Shown: positions 27,157-38,123 of the stretch, piece after piece | Layout: each line of letters opens with the position of its first letter | Numbering within the stretch: the stretch's first letter is position 1 | From: Acidobacteriaceae bacterium | GTDB lineage: Bacteria > Acidobacteriota > Terriglobia > Bryobacterales > Bryobacteraceae | Direction of reading: 5' to 3' | Assembly: GCA_019240475.1 (NCBI GenBank) | Contig: JAFAYI010000026.1 | Span: 1-64,000 of the forward strand | DNA length: 64,000 nt | Program-made: the position numbers and the translations under genes | Notes under the pieces: model-generated | What the model was told of the DNA's origin: nothing | The model's database searches: none | What the model saw: only the letters and a program-made list of their open reading frames with translations

Positions 27157-28118
27157 AGCTATGGATCGCCATTGCTGCGCTCGCTCTCGAAGCGGCTGTC
27201 GGTGCCTTTTCTCAACAGCCTGCCACGCCTCGCGTCGTGGCGTATGTGCAGCTTGCTTTGAAGAACGGCGATCTCGATTCGGCGGCTGCCATGGTGAACC
27301 AATACCGGCGGCTCAACGGCGATACCCCGGAAGCGCTCGAAGCTTTCTCGTGGCTCGCTCGCGGCGAACTCGCGGCCGGTCATCTGGACCAGGCATCGAA
27401 GGACGCGGGCGAGATCAAGCAGCTCTGCCAGACCGCGCTCGGCGCGCGCAGCCTCGACGCCGAGCCGCACCTCGCGCTCGCTCTTGGCGCGGCGATTGAA
27501 CTTGAAAGCGACATATTAGTACAGCGCCATCAACGGGCCGCCGCGATTCAACTTCTTCGTTCGGCTCTACACGCCTGGCGCGGCACTTCGCTCGAAGACC
27601 GGATGCAAAAGAACCTCAACATCCTGACTCTCGAGGGCCAACCCATGCCCGCCCTTCGCGAAACGGAATGGGTCGGCCCCAAGCCCGCTCCGCTGGCAAC
27701 CCTGCGAGGCAAAGTCCTGCTGCTGTTCTTCTGGGCGCATTGGTGCGCCGACTGCAAAGCCGAGTTGCCGGTCATCACCCAGCTCGCAACGGAACTCGAA
27801 CCGAAAGGGATGGTCCTCATCGCTCCCACCAAGCGCTACGGCTACACCGCCGAAGAAGAGCACGCCGCGGCCGCTGCCGAAAATCTCTTCATCCAGAAAG
27901 TCTACGGCCAGCTCTATTCCCGCATCCCCGGTATTCAAGCGCCGCTCGACGCCGGCAACTTCGAGCGTTTCGGCGCGAGCACTATTCCTACTCTCGTCGT
28001 CATCGACCGGCGCGGTATCGTCCGCCTCTACCATCCCGGCCTCATGGATGAGAAAGCCTTGCGAGCCGTGATTGAGCCTCTTCTCGGCGCTGCCCAAAGC
28101 GCCCGCGCCTCACGCTAA
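27153..28118 (+). CDS. Exported TPR-TlpA thioredoxin-like protein
   Basis: 321 residues. Signal peptide about 1-20 (LWIAIAALALEAAVGAFS). Residues 25-150 are helical repeats of TPR kind; residues 165-315 are a TlpA/ResA-like thioredoxin fold with the redox pair in FFWAHWCADCKAE (Cys198, Cys201) and the cis-Pro segment ASTIPTLVVIDRRG. CADC in place of the usual CxPC means no proline between the cysteines, which shifts redox potential. Likely a periplasmic thiol-disulfide reductase. Translationally coupled to galU. Confidence 0.85.
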   Translation: MKLWIAIAALALEAAVGAFSQQPATPRVVAYVQLALKNGDLDSAAAMVNQYRRLNGDTPEALEAFSWLARGELAAGHLDQASKDAGEIKQLCQTALGARSLDAEPHLALALGAAIELESDILVQRHQRAAAIQLLRSALHAWRGTSLEDRMQKNLNILTLEGQPMPALRETEWVGPKPAPLATLRGKVLLLFFWAHWCADCKAELPVITQLATELEPKGMVLIAPTKRYGYTAEEEHAAAAAENLFIQKVYGQLYSRIPGIQAPLDAGNFERFGASTIPTLVVIDRRGIVRLYHPGLMDEKALRAVIEPLLGAAQSARASR

Positions 28119-28128
28119 ACTCTCTAAC

Positions 28129-28527
28129 ATGAGGCTGGCAACCGCTCTGATGCTGGTTATGAGCAGCGCTGCGCTCGCGAGCGCGCCGGAGACCACCGTT
28201 ACCGTGACAGTGAAGAATCAGTTCGATAAGCCGGTTGACAACGCCGACGTCATTCTCGACTTCTTGGGTTCGCACCAGATTATGAAGCTGGGAAAGCGCA
28301 AGCCCGTCCATTGGGAAGTGCACACCAATCTGCACGGCATCGCGCACTTCCCGCCCGTTCCCCAAGGAACCATCCAACTCCAGGTCATAAAGAAGGAGTA
28401 TCAGACTTTCGGAGACAAGTTCGACGTCGATACAGAAGAAAAAGCCATCGACATAAAACTGAATCCGCCGCAAAAGCAGTACAGCGCTCACCCGCCCTTG
28501 AAGCCGGCGGATGAGCCCAAGCAGTAA
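28129..28527 (+). CDS. Small secreted carboxypeptidase-regulatory-like beta-domain protein
   Basis: 132 residues from ATG 28129 (MRLATALMLVMSSAALASA is the signal peptide). The mature part starts TVTVTVKNQFDKPVDNADV, a CarboxypepD_reg/Cna-B-like beta-sandwich pattern, and ends in a Pro/Lys-rich tail. It begins 10 bases after the TlpA-like gene. The role is unknown; such domains are structural in exported proteins. Its TAA stop forms one arm of a small hairpin. Confidence 0.65.
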   Translation: MRLATALMLVMSSAALASAPETTVTVTVKNQFDKPVDNADVILDFLGSHQIMKLGKRKPVHWEVHTNLHGIAHFPPVPQGTIQLQVIKKEYQTFGDKFDVDTEEKAIDIKLNPPQKQYSAHPPLKPADEPKQ

Positions 28528-28544
28528 CCCCTCAGGGTTATTTT
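28525..28544. terminator. Compact convergent terminator overlapping two stop codons
   Basis: TAACCC (28525-28530), loop CTCA, GGGTTA (28535-28540), then TTTT. The first TAA is the stop of the plus-strand gene; TTA at 28538-28540 is the reverse complement of the TAA stop of ridA. The 6-bp stem is short, so strength is doubtful. Confidence 0.4.
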
Positions 28545-28927
28545 CCGGAGTCGAAGGCGATGGCTTCGATTTCGATATGCACGTCTCTCGGCAGCCGCGC
28601 GACTTCGATCGTCGATCGCGCGGGCGGATTCGGGTTGAAGAACTTTCCATAGGTCTGGTTCATGCGCGAAAAATCGTCCATGTTCTTCAAGAAAACGGTG
28701 GTCTTCACTACGTCGCTCAGCTCCAGGCCCGCCCCCGCGAGCACCAGCTTTAAGTTTTCGATCACGCGTGTAGTCTGGTCTTCGATAGACCCTGTCACCA
28801 GTTCGCCCGTCTTAGGATCGAGCGGAATCTGGCCGCTCAAGAAAACGAATCCATTCTGCCGTACCGCGGTTGAATAAGGGCCGGCCGCTTTCGGCGTGCC
28901 CGGACCGCCTGTGATGATTTCCTTCAT
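28538..28927 (-). CDS. ridA: RidA family enamine/imine deaminase
   Basis: 129 residues. Typical start IITGGPGTPKAAGPYSTAVR, SGQIPLDPKTGELV, and the active-site segment NPPARSTIEVARLPRDVHIEIEAIA with the conserved Arg and Glu. It hydrolyses 2-aminoacrylate and related enamines that arise from PLP enzymes, useful next to serine deaminase, CBS and CGL genes in this window. It lies a few bases after pyrD on the same strand. Confidence 0.93.
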   Translation of the reverse strand: MKEIITGGPGTPKAAGPYSTAVRQNGFVFLSGQIPLDPKTGELVTGSIEDQTTRVIENLKLVLAGAGLELSDVVKTTVFLKNMDDFSRMNQTYGKFFNPNPPARSTIEVARLPRDVHIEIEAIAFDSGK

Positions 28928-28932
28928 GGCTT

Positions 28933-29850
28933 CTATTGTGAACGCGCGAGCCGGAATGTGCCCGTGAGATCGGCAATTTTCTCTGCTTGAAGCTTCGTCA
29001 TCGCGCGATCGAGTTGCTCTGCGACGCGCAGGGGCGCGCGCGGATCGGCGAACGTCGCCGTGCCTACCTGGACCGCGCTTGCGCCCGCCATTAAGAACTC
29101 GGCGGCGTCTTCGCCGTTCATGATTCCGCCCAGCCCGATCACCGGTATCTTCACGGCGCGCGCGGCTTCATAAACCAGCCGCAGCGCCAATGGCTTGATG
29201 GCGGGGCCGGAAAGCCCGCCGTACCCGGCGCCGATTCGAGGCGCGCGCGTGTCGGCGTCGATGGCAAGCGAGACGAAGGTGTTCACCAGTGAAATGGCGT
29301 CCGCTCCGGCCTCTTCCGCCGCCTTCGCAAAAGGCTCGATGCGGCCGACGTTGGGGGAAAGCTTCACGATCAACGGCCGTTTTGCGATTGGCCGCACGCG
29401 CCTGATCAGTTCGCTCAATACCGTTGGATCGCTTGAAAACGAAATGCCGCCGCGCTTTGTATTCGGGCAGGAGACATTCAGTTCATAAGCCGCGATGCCG
29501 TCGGCTTTTTCGAGGGCGCCAATCACATCGGCGTACTCCTCTTCTTCGAATCCGAAGACGTTCGCAAAAACAGGCGTCGCATACTTCCTCAGCAGCGGAA
29601 GCTTCTTTTCGATGAACGCCTCGACCCCGACATTCTGCAAGCCGACCGAGTTGAGCATACCGCCAGTCGTATGCCATAGCCGGGGCGGCGGGTTGCCGGC
29701 AATTGGCCGGCGAGAGAGACCCTTAGTGACGATCCCGCCAAGCCGATTTAAGTCCAGCAGCTCCGCGAATTCGATGCCGTAACCGAACGTACCCGACGCG
29801 GCGAGAACCGGATTACGAAGCTCGATGCCGCAAATCGTAGTCGCCAGCAT
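28933..29850 (-). CDS. pyrD: Dihydroorotate dehydrogenase, class 1B catalytic subunit
   Basis: 305 residues. FMN TIM-barrel with AASGTFGYGIEF, NSVGLQN, the catalytic Cys128 in NVSCPNTKRGG (Cys rather than Ser marks class 1), GGLSGPAIKPLAL, and GLGGIMNGEDAAEFLMAGAS. Oxidises dihydroorotate to orotate for pyrimidine synthesis. Class 1B needs an electron-transfer partner, PyrK, which is not in the window. The start overlaps the end of the decarboxylase gene by about 38 bases. Confidence 0.93.
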   Translation of the reverse strand: MLATTICGIELRNPVLAASGTFGYGIEFAELLDLNRLGGIVTKGLSRRPIAGNPPPRLWHTTGGMLNSVGLQNVGVEAFIEKKLPLLRKYATPVFANVFGFEEEEYADVIGALEKADGIAAYELNVSCPNTKRGGISFSSDPTVLSELIRRVRPIAKRPLIVKLSPNVGRIEPFAKAAEEAGADAISLVNTFVSLAIDADTRAPRIGAGYGGLSGPAIKPLALRLVYEAARAVKIPVIGLGGIMNGEDAAEFLMAGASAVQVGTATFADPRAPLRVAEQLDRAMTKLQAEKIADLTGTFRLARSQ

Positions 29851-31240
29851 ACTCAGCTACAAGCGCACCCGCCGTGTCGCGAACCAGCGCCCAGCTTTCG
29901 CGCACATCCGACTCGGAGGTCTGAAAATTTCCGATGGCGAAACGCAGCACGAAGTTGCCATTCAACACCGTATGCGAAAGAAACGCCTTACCCGTGGCGT
30001 TCACTTCGCGCAGAAGCTGCTGGTTCAATTCATTCCCGGCCCGATGACGGAAGCAGACGAGCGAGAGCTCGACCGGCGCGGCGATCTCGAACTCCGGGTC
30101 CGCTTCGATCAGCGACTTAAGCGTCTGCGCCTGCTTCAGGCTCTCGCGCAGCATGGCGACGATCCCCTGGCGGCCGTAGTATCGAAATACATACCAAAGT
30201 TTCAACGCCCGGAATCGGCGTCCCAGCTGCACGCCGTAATCCATGTAGTTCGTGACGCGTTCATCCTCCGCGGTGCGCAAGTATTCGGCCGATAGCGAAG
30301 AAGCCCGCCGGAGCACATCCGGAAAGCGAGTGTACAGAACACTGCAATCGACGGACACGTAAAGCCACTTGTGCGGATTGAGAATCAGCGAGTGCGCGCG
30401 CTCGGCGCCCGCCAGGATGCGCCGCATCTCGGGCACGACAGCCGCCGGACCTCCGTAGGCCGCATCCACATGCAGCCAGGCGTTATAGCGCTCCGCGATA
30501 TCCGCGATCTCAGGCACTGGATCGATTGCGGCAGTCGAGGTGGAACCGATCGAAGCCACAATGCAACAAGGGCGCCGGCCCACGGCAAGATCCGCTTCGA
30601 TCGCCTCCTTCAGGAGATCCAGCCGCATGCGGAACCGTGCATCCACCGGGATCTTGCGAACGTTCTCTTGCCCGAAGCCGAGCGCGATCGCAGCTTTTTC
30701 AGAAGACGAGTGCGTGTGTTCGGAAATATAGACCGTCAATCCCGGGCGCATTCCCTTGATGCGCGAATCCGGGTCGGCCCACTCGCGCGCGGCGCAGATC
30801 GCCTGCAACACGCCGACCGAAGCCGTATCGTAGATGATTCCGAAGAATTCTTTCGGCAGCTCCAGCCACTGGCGCAGCCAGCCGAGCGTTACTTGTTCCA
30901 ACTCGGTCGCAGCGGGCGACGACTTCCACAGCATGGCGTTGATATTGACCGCCGCCACAAGGAACTCAGCGAGGATGGAAGGCGGGGTCGATGAAATGGA
31001 GAACCAGGCGAAAAATCGCGGGTGATTCCAGAGCGTTAACGCCGGAACGATCTTGCTTTGAAAATCCTCGAAGATCTGCTCGAGGGATTCGCCTTTCTCG
31101 GGAGCGGCCGCCGGAAGCGCGGCGATGACGTCTCCGGGCTGCGTCCCAGGCATCACAGGAAATTCGCGGACATTTTCGAGATAATGCGCGATCCAATCGG
31201 CATGCCGATACGCCGCCTGGCGAAATTCTTCCGGCGACAT
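29813..31240 (-). CDS. Group II PLP-dependent decarboxylase (aromatic amino acid type)
   Basis: 475 residues from ATG 31240 (SPEEFRQAAYRHADWIAHYLE, the family start). A longer frame to 31351 would overlap the DapA-like gene. PLP lysine is Lys291 in NPHKWLYVSVDC; the Asp that pairs with the PLP nitrogen is in VDAAYGGPA; substrate-side LWNHPRFFAWF and EHTHSSSEKAA are typical. Members decarboxylate tryptophan, tyrosine, DOPA or phenylalanine, so a trace amine is the expected product. In line with the DapA-like gene 45 bases upstream. Confidence 0.9.
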   Translation of the reverse strand: MSPEEFRQAAYRHADWIAHYLENVREFPVMPGTQPGDVIAALPAAAPEKGESLEQIFEDFQSKIVPALTLWNHPRFFAWFSISSTPPSILAEFLVAAVNINAMLWKSSPAATELEQVTLGWLRQWLELPKEFFGIIYDTASVGVLQAICAAREWADPDSRIKGMRPGLTVYISEHTHSSSEKAAIALGFGQENVRKIPVDARFRMRLDLLKEAIEADLAVGRRPCCIVASIGSTSTAAIDPVPEIADIAERYNAWLHVDAAYGGPAAVVPEMRRILAGAERAHSLILNPHKWLYVSVDCSVLYTRFPDVLRRASSLSAEYLRTAEDERVTNYMDYGVQLGRRFRALKLWYVFRYYGRQGIVAMLRESLKQAQTLKSLIEADPEFEIAAPVELSLVCFRHRAGNELNQQLLREVNATGKAFLSHTVLNGNFVLRFAIGNFQTSESDVRESWALVRDTAGALVAEYAGDYDLRHRAS

Positions 31241-31284
31241 GGTTCGCGAATTGTCTTCTTCGGGTGGTAGCTGGGCCACTACAT

Positions 31285-32226
31285 CTACAGTCGCATGACG
31301 CGTTCGTCCGTGCATTCGGCCAATACTATCGGCAGCCATTGATCCAGCCATCGCTCGAAAGCGGTGAACTCCTGGCGCATTCGATCGCCGAAAGGAACGG
31401 CGAAATCGCCCACCTTCCAGCCCCTAGCGGCGGCGGTTTGCTTGATGGCGGCCGTGGGAGGAAACCGATTCACGTAAACCAGGAACTCTTCGAGAAATGT
31501 ATTCAGCCGCTGCGCCCGGTCGGGCCGAGAGGCGGCGATGGCTCGGTCCATAGCGACGATCAGTTCCGGCAGTGCGGCCGCCACCCCCGACACGATGCCG
31601 TCCGCCCCACCCGACCGCCCTTTTAAATACAGCACTTCGTTTCCGACCAGCAGCGAGAAATCCGCGCGCCGCCGCAACGCGACGAGGCGCTCGATGTTCT
31701 GCCATTCCGTGGTCGAATCTTTAATGCCGGCATACCTGCCTGCCTGAAGAAGCTCGTCTGCGAGCTCGGGCGGAATGGCGGTCGTAAACATGGGCAAGTT
31801 GTATAGGTACAATGCCGCCTTGCCGCCTAGTTCGCCGGCAAACGCCTGGTAAAAAGCCGCGACTTGCTCATCGCTATACCTGTAGAAGTAGGGCGGCATC
31901 ACCAGCAGGCCCGCCGCGCCCGCTTCGATGGCGCTCGCGCCGAGCGCAATAGCCCCTGCGAGCGTCGAATGCGAAACATTTACGAAGACAGGCACCCGGC
32001 TTCGACGAATCGCTAGCGCCAAAACGCGCATTCGTTCGGAGACATCGAAGTGTATAAACTCGCCGGTAGACCCAAACAGCACCAGCCCGTCTATGCCGGC
32101 GGCCGTGACTTGATCCAGATATTCCAGTAGTTGAGCGGCGTCGGCTTCAATAGCCTGAGGACGGCGGGGCGTCAGCAGGGCCGCGTAGACACCCTTAGCC
32201 GGTTGCGGTTGATTGCTGGTCGACAT
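31285..32226 (-). CDS. DapA-family aldolase (dihydrodipicolinate synthase-like)
   Basis: 313 residues from the ATG at 32226 (STSNQPQPAKGVYAALLTP); an upstream start adds 16 residues that look like random sequence. TIM-barrel class I aldolase: FGSTGEF, Tyr142 in YLYNLP and Schiff-base Lys169 in GIKDS. The genuine DapA motif GTTGE appears as GSTGE, and the gene is away from lysine genes, so a sugar-acid, hydroxyproline or other 2-oxo-acid aldolase role is as likely as lysine synthesis. Confidence 0.85.
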   Translation of the reverse strand: MSTSNQPQPAKGVYAALLTPRRPQAIEADAAQLLEYLDQVTAAGIDGLVLFGSTGEFIHFDVSERMRVLALAIRRSRVPVFVNVSHSTLAGAIALGASAIEAGAAGLLVMPPYFYRYSDEQVAAFYQAFAGELGGKAALYLYNLPMFTTAIPPELADELLQAGRYAGIKDSTTEWQNIERLVALRRRADFSLLVGNEVLYLKGRSGGADGIVSGVAAALPELIVAMDRAIAASRPDRAQRLNTFLEEFLVYVNRFPPTAAIKQTAAARGWKVGDFAVPFGDRMRQEFTAFERWLDQWLPIVLAECTDERVMRL

Positions 32227-32317
32227 GCCAGAGCCGCATAGCCATACCCCGAGCCGAAGTATGAGGCGGCGCATTCGCTCCGTTCAGGAGAATTGTACTG
32301 CGCCGAGGCGAGATCGT

Positions 32318-32704
32318 TTAGGCGAGCTTTTCCAAGGGCGGCTGCGACGGCTGAAATTCGTGGCGCCGAACCGCCCGATCCACTAGCTCGCGGGGATCGA
32401 GCAGGTGCTGCGGCCGGAAATGCTGAGTGGACCAGCGGCAACCTTCGTCAAATCTGATTCCCAAGAAGTAGGCGCTATCGCGGAACGCGCAGTAGCGCAC
32501 CGTGCCCACCAGTTCGCCGTCGCCATAATGCATGCTCAGCAGCGTGCCCTCCGGCAGGCGGCTTTCCATCTGGAGACAGATGCCCGTCAGCGAAATATCT
32601 TCCAGGTTGGCCATGCGGCGGCGATGGCGGCCGGATTCGTCGGTCCAAATCACTTCCACAAGCTCGGCGCACAGCAGCCTCGGATCGCTTCTACGTTCTT
32701 CCAT
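32318..32704 (-). CDS. PilZ domain protein
   Basis: 128 residues. Begins ERRSDPR, the RxxxR part of the cyclic-di-GMP site, and continues with NLEDISLTGICLQM, the D/NxSxxG part. A single-domain PilZ protein would act as a c-di-GMP receptor for motility, exopolysaccharide or surface behaviour. The last 35 residues are an unrelated basic tail. No partner gene is adjacent. Confidence 0.85.
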   Translation of the reverse strand: MEERRSDPRLLCAELVEVIWTDESGRHRRRMANLEDISLTGICLQMESRLPEGTLLSMHYGDGELVGTVRYCAFRDSAYFLGIRFDEGCRWSTQHFRPQHLLDPRELVDRAVRRHEFQPSQPPLEKLA

Positions 32705-32782
32705 ACTGTCTCATCGGCGGCAATGGCTCGCATACTTTAGGCCATAAGGCCGCCACAGTACCGGTACCATCGAATTGTCCCT

Positions 32783-33682
32783 GTGAACGCGCTCCCAGAC
32801 AATCCCGGCTCCACTGACCCGTCCGCAATACAGTCCGCCGGGCCTGGCACCCGGCTGGGTATTATTCTTCGGGTCGCCTTCTTCCTGGGTACGGTGATAG
32901 TCGGTTTGTGGATGTTTCAGTTCCTGTTATCGGTCTTCGGCGTTGTGGTTGCCGGTACTTTCGGACTGTTTATGACCGGCGTCTCGGCGAACCTGCTCAC
33001 CATGCGTATCTTCGACCGGCGCCCGTTTTCCGACATCGGGCTGGCATCAGGACCTGGCGCCAGCCGCAATCTGGTGATCGGCATCCTTGCCGGGGGAGGG
33101 GCGGCCGCAGCCATGCTCGCGGCGCCATTGCTCGCAGGAACCGGCCACCTGGTCGCCCGGCCGAACGGAGTTTTCGCCTGGTCGAGCCTGCTCTTCTATC
33201 TCGCCGTGTTGGCGTTCGGCGCCGCCGGCGAAGAGATGATTTTTCGGGGCTACGCCTTTCAATTATTGATCGAGAAGATCGGCCCCTTTGCAACGGTGCT
33301 GCCTGTAGGAGTCATCTTCGGCTTCGCTCACAGCTCGAATCCCCACGCAACCGTGCTAGGTATTTTGAACACAATGCTATGGGGCATTCTGCTCGGCTAC
33401 GCCTTTCTGCGGAGCCACGATCTTTGGCTGCCGATCGGCCTGCATTATGGCTGGAACGCCGTCCTGCCGCTGTTCGGAGTGAACCTGAGCGGGCTTACAA
33501 TCGATGTAACGAGGTACTTCTACCGATGGGATCTGGCGCCTCTGTGGAGCGGCGGAGCGTATGGGCCGGAAGGCGGCCTGCTGACGACCATCTTCGCCGG
33601 CGCGCTGTTTTTCCTGCTCGCGAGAGCGCCCGTAGTTCCCCGCCCGGCAGCGATCGCTTGTATCTTGAACGAACCGGAGTAG
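32783..33682 (+). CDS. CPBP family intramembrane metalloprotease
   Basis: 299 residues, GTG start. Membrane helices cover most of the chain. Catalytic motif EEMIFRGY (Glu150, Glu151, Arg155), His183 in FGFAHSSNPHA, and His/Asn in IGLHYGWN near 220-228 match CAAX prenyl protease/bacteriocin-processing family motifs. Cleaves or processes a membrane substrate that is not identified. The end overlaps the likely start of the next gene. Confidence 0.9.
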   Translation: MNALPDNPGSTDPSAIQSAGPGTRLGIILRVAFFLGTVIVGLWMFQFLLSVFGVVVAGTFGLFMTGVSANLLTMRIFDRRPFSDIGLASGPGASRNLVIGILAGGGAAAAMLAAPLLAGTGHLVARPNGVFAWSSLLFYLAVLAFGAAGEEMIFRGYAFQLLIEKIGPFATVLPVGVIFGFAHSSNPHATVLGILNTMLWGILLGYAFLRSHDLWLPIGLHYGWNAVLPLFGVNLSGLTIDVTRYFYRWDLAPLWSGGAYGPEGGLLTTIFAGALFFLLARAPVVPRPAAIACILNEPE

Positions 33683-34473
33683 CTGTTTCCAGTTGTTTGG
33701 CCCTCGTGCTGCTGCTAGGAATCAGCGTGCCGGCGCGCGGCGACAAGCTCAGCTTCGATGAGCAGATGGAGATCGAGCGCGGCCTAACCGCGGAGTTCGC
33801 GACCGCGAAGGTCGGCTTACCGCATTCGAAGAAGGCGCTCGTGATCCATAGCGACGGCACCTACGACCAGGGCGCGTGGACCAGAGCGATGCAGGATAAC
33901 GGCCCGGCGGCACGCCTGGGCGACGAGATCCAGATCACGCGCGTTCAGATCGAATCCAACAAGATTTTGCTAGAGATCAACGGCGGCACGCGCTCCGGCC
34001 ACTGGTATGACCACGTGCAGGTGGGCATGGGCGGGTCCACAACGCCGGTGCATACGAACCAGAATGGGCAGGCGGCCAACGGTTCGCATCTTGCCCTGGT
34101 GTTTCCAGGGCCGGTTCCATCGTTGAAATCCGCCGAGATTCGCCGCATGCTTTCGCCCATCATGGATTTCGAAAAGCATACGGCTTCCGAGCAATACATG
34201 GACAAGCTTCCCGAGCCTATTAAGAAGGCGATCAAGGAGCAGCACGCGATAGAGGGGATGGACCGCGACCAGGTGCTATTGGCGCTTGGCAAGCCCCGCA
34301 ACAAGAGCCGCCAGACCAATGCCGACGGGGACGAGCTGGAAGATTGGATCTACGGCGAGCCTCCGGGCAAGATGATTTTCGTCACTTTCAACGAAGGCAA
34401 AGTAGTGAAAATAAGCGAATCCTATGCAAACGTGGGCGGCATGACGTCGCCGCCCCTGCCGCCTCCGAGGTAG
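33658..34473 (+). CDS. Secreted protein of unknown function
   Basis: 271 residues from TTG 33658, chosen because it gives a proper signal peptide (YLERTGVAVSSCLALVLLLGI, cleaved near PARG); an internal TTG at 33697 is an alternative. It overlaps the CPBP gene by 25 bases. The mature protein is mixed alpha/beta with a C-terminal segment like outer-membrane-assembly or SmpA/BamE type (IEGMDRDQVLLALGKP; DWIYGEPPGKMIFVTFNEGKV). That pattern is common in periplasmic stability proteins. No catalytic motif seen. Confidence 0.7.
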   Translation: MYLERTGVAVSSCLALVLLLGISVPARGDKLSFDEQMEIERGLTAEFATAKVGLPHSKKALVIHSDGTYDQGAWTRAMQDNGPAARLGDEIQITRVQIESNKILLEINGGTRSGHWYDHVQVGMGGSTTPVHTNQNGQAANGSHLALVFPGPVPSLKSAEIRRMLSPIMDFEKHTASEQYMDKLPEPIKKAIKEQHAIEGMDRDQVLLALGKPRNKSRQTNADGDELEDWIYGEPPGKMIFVTFNEGKVVKISESYANVGGMTSPPLPPPR

Positions 34474-34507
34474 CAGGAGTTTCCGGCAAACCCCACCCGT
34501 AAAATAG

Positions 34508-36531
<2,024 letters not shown>

Positions 36532-36568
36532 AAACCGATTTTAGTAAGGTCTGCAAGAATGTTTCTTT

Positions 36569-38116
36569 ATGCCTCGCATCGAGCGCACGCTACTGAGCGT
36601 CACAGACAAGACCGGGTTGGTTCCATTTGCTCAAAAGCTTCATTCACTGGGTGTCGAGCTCATCTCCACGGGAGGCACGGCCAAGCTGCTCCGCGAGAGT
36701 GGCATTCCGGTTTGTGAAGTGGCCGAAATCACCGGCTTCCCCGAGATGCTGGATGGACGAGTCAAGACGATTCACCCGCGCATCGCCGCAGGCATCCTCG
36801 CAATTCGCGGCAATTCCGAGCACATGCGGGCTCTCGCCGAGCACGAGATTCCCGCGATTCAGATGGTGGTTGTCAATCTTTATCAGTTCGATAAATTCGC
36901 GAGCAAGCCGGGTGTCACGCGCGAGGAACTGATCGAGAATATCGATATCGGCGGACCCACGATGATCCGCGCCGCGGCTAAGAATTTTCAGGACGTCGCC
37001 GTTGTCGTTTCGCCCGATCAGTACGACGCGATCGGCGATGAAATGGCGCGTCAGAACGGAGGGTTGAACGCTGAAACGCATTGGAGACTTGCGCAGCAAG
37101 CGTTCCTGCACACCGCAGCGTACGATGCCGCCGTCTCGGCTCGCCTGCTACAGATCGATGCCGAAGGGCGGACGGTGGAAGAACCGCTTCCCGCTCGCCT
37201 GACGTTCTCGGCCGAACGCGCCAGCGCTCTGCGGTACGGGGAGAATCCGCACCAGCAGGCAGCGCTCTACAGCTTCGGCAGGGGCGGCATCGCGGCAGCC
37301 GAACAACTTCACGGCAAAGAGCTGTCTTATAACAACCTGGTGGATCTTGACGCGGCCTGGCAGTTGATTCAGGAATTCGAAGGGCCGGCCGCCGCCATCA
37401 TCAAGCACACCAACCCTTGTGGATGCGCCGAGCAGCCTCAGCTTGCAGAGGCGTATCGGAAGGCTCTCGAAGCCGATCCAGTTTCGGCGTTCGGAGGCGT
37501 GCTCGCCTTCAATCGCGAGCTGGACGGCACAACCGCGTCCGAAGTAAGCAAGCTCTTCGTGGAGGCGATCGCGGCGCCGGCGTTTTCGCCCGAAGCATTG
37601 ACGACGTTGAGCGTCAAGAAGAACCTTCGCCTGGTCCGAGTCAGCCCCGTCGCGCAACCGGAGCTTGTGATGAAATCCATCTCGGGCGGCGTTCTGGCGC
37701 AAACGGCCGACGTTGCGCCGCTCGACAAGGGCTCGCTAGAAATCAAGACCACGCGCGAGCCTACGCCGCAGGAATGGGACGCGCTGTTGTTCGGCTGGAA
37801 GGTATCGAAGCACGTGAAGTCGAACGCTATCGTGTATGCGCGCGCGGGGCAGGCGGTGTCGGTAGGCGCGGGCCAGATGAGCCGGGTTGACAGCGTGAAG
37901 GTAGGCGCCATGAAGGCGGTTCTTCCGCTGGCGGGAACTGTTTTGGCATCCGACGCATTTTTCCCTTTTCCGGACGGCGTTGAAGAGGCCGCGCGCCACG
38001 GCATCACGGCGGTCATTCAACCGGGCGGCTCGGTGCGCGATCAGGAAGTCGTCGCCGCGGCGAATTTATTGAACCTCGCGATGGTCTTTACGGGCGTTAG
38101 GCATTTCCGGCATTAG
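36569..38116 (+). CDS. purH: Bifunctional AICAR transformylase / IMP cyclohydrolase
   Basis: 515 residues. N-terminal MGS-like IMP cyclohydrolase (RTLLSVTDKTGLVPFAQ, STGGTAKLLRESG, DGRVKTIHPRIAAGIL) and C-terminal AICAR transformylase with the catalytic KHTNPCG and SVGAGQMSRVDSV. Last two steps of purine synthesis. ATG 36569 is the family start. Confidence 0.97.
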   Translation: MPRIERTLLSVTDKTGLVPFAQKLHSLGVELISTGGTAKLLRESGIPVCEVAEITGFPEMLDGRVKTIHPRIAAGILAIRGNSEHMRALAEHEIPAIQMVVVNLYQFDKFASKPGVTREELIENIDIGGPTMIRAAAKNFQDVAVVVSPDQYDAIGDEMARQNGGLNAETHWRLAQQAFLHTAAYDAAVSARLLQIDAEGRTVEEPLPARLTFSAERASALRYGENPHQQAALYSFGRGGIAAAEQLHGKELSYNNLVDLDAAWQLIQEFEGPAAAIIKHTNPCGCAEQPQLAEAYRKALEADPVSAFGGVLAFNRELDGTTASEVSKLFVEAIAAPAFSPEALTTLSVKKNLRLVRVSPVAQPELVMKSISGGVLAQTADVAPLDKGSLEIKTTREPTPQEWDALLFGWKVSKHVKSNAIVYARAGQAVSVGAGQMSRVDSVKVGAMKAVLPLAGTVLASDAFFPFPDGVEEAARHGITAVIQPGGSVRDQEVVAAANLLNLAMVFTGVRHFRH

Positions 38117-38123
38117 CGGGAAA

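Noticed and set aside
32908..33657. Upstream part of the frame that contains the secreted protein at 33658
   Set aside because: Out-of-frame shadow of the CPBP protease.
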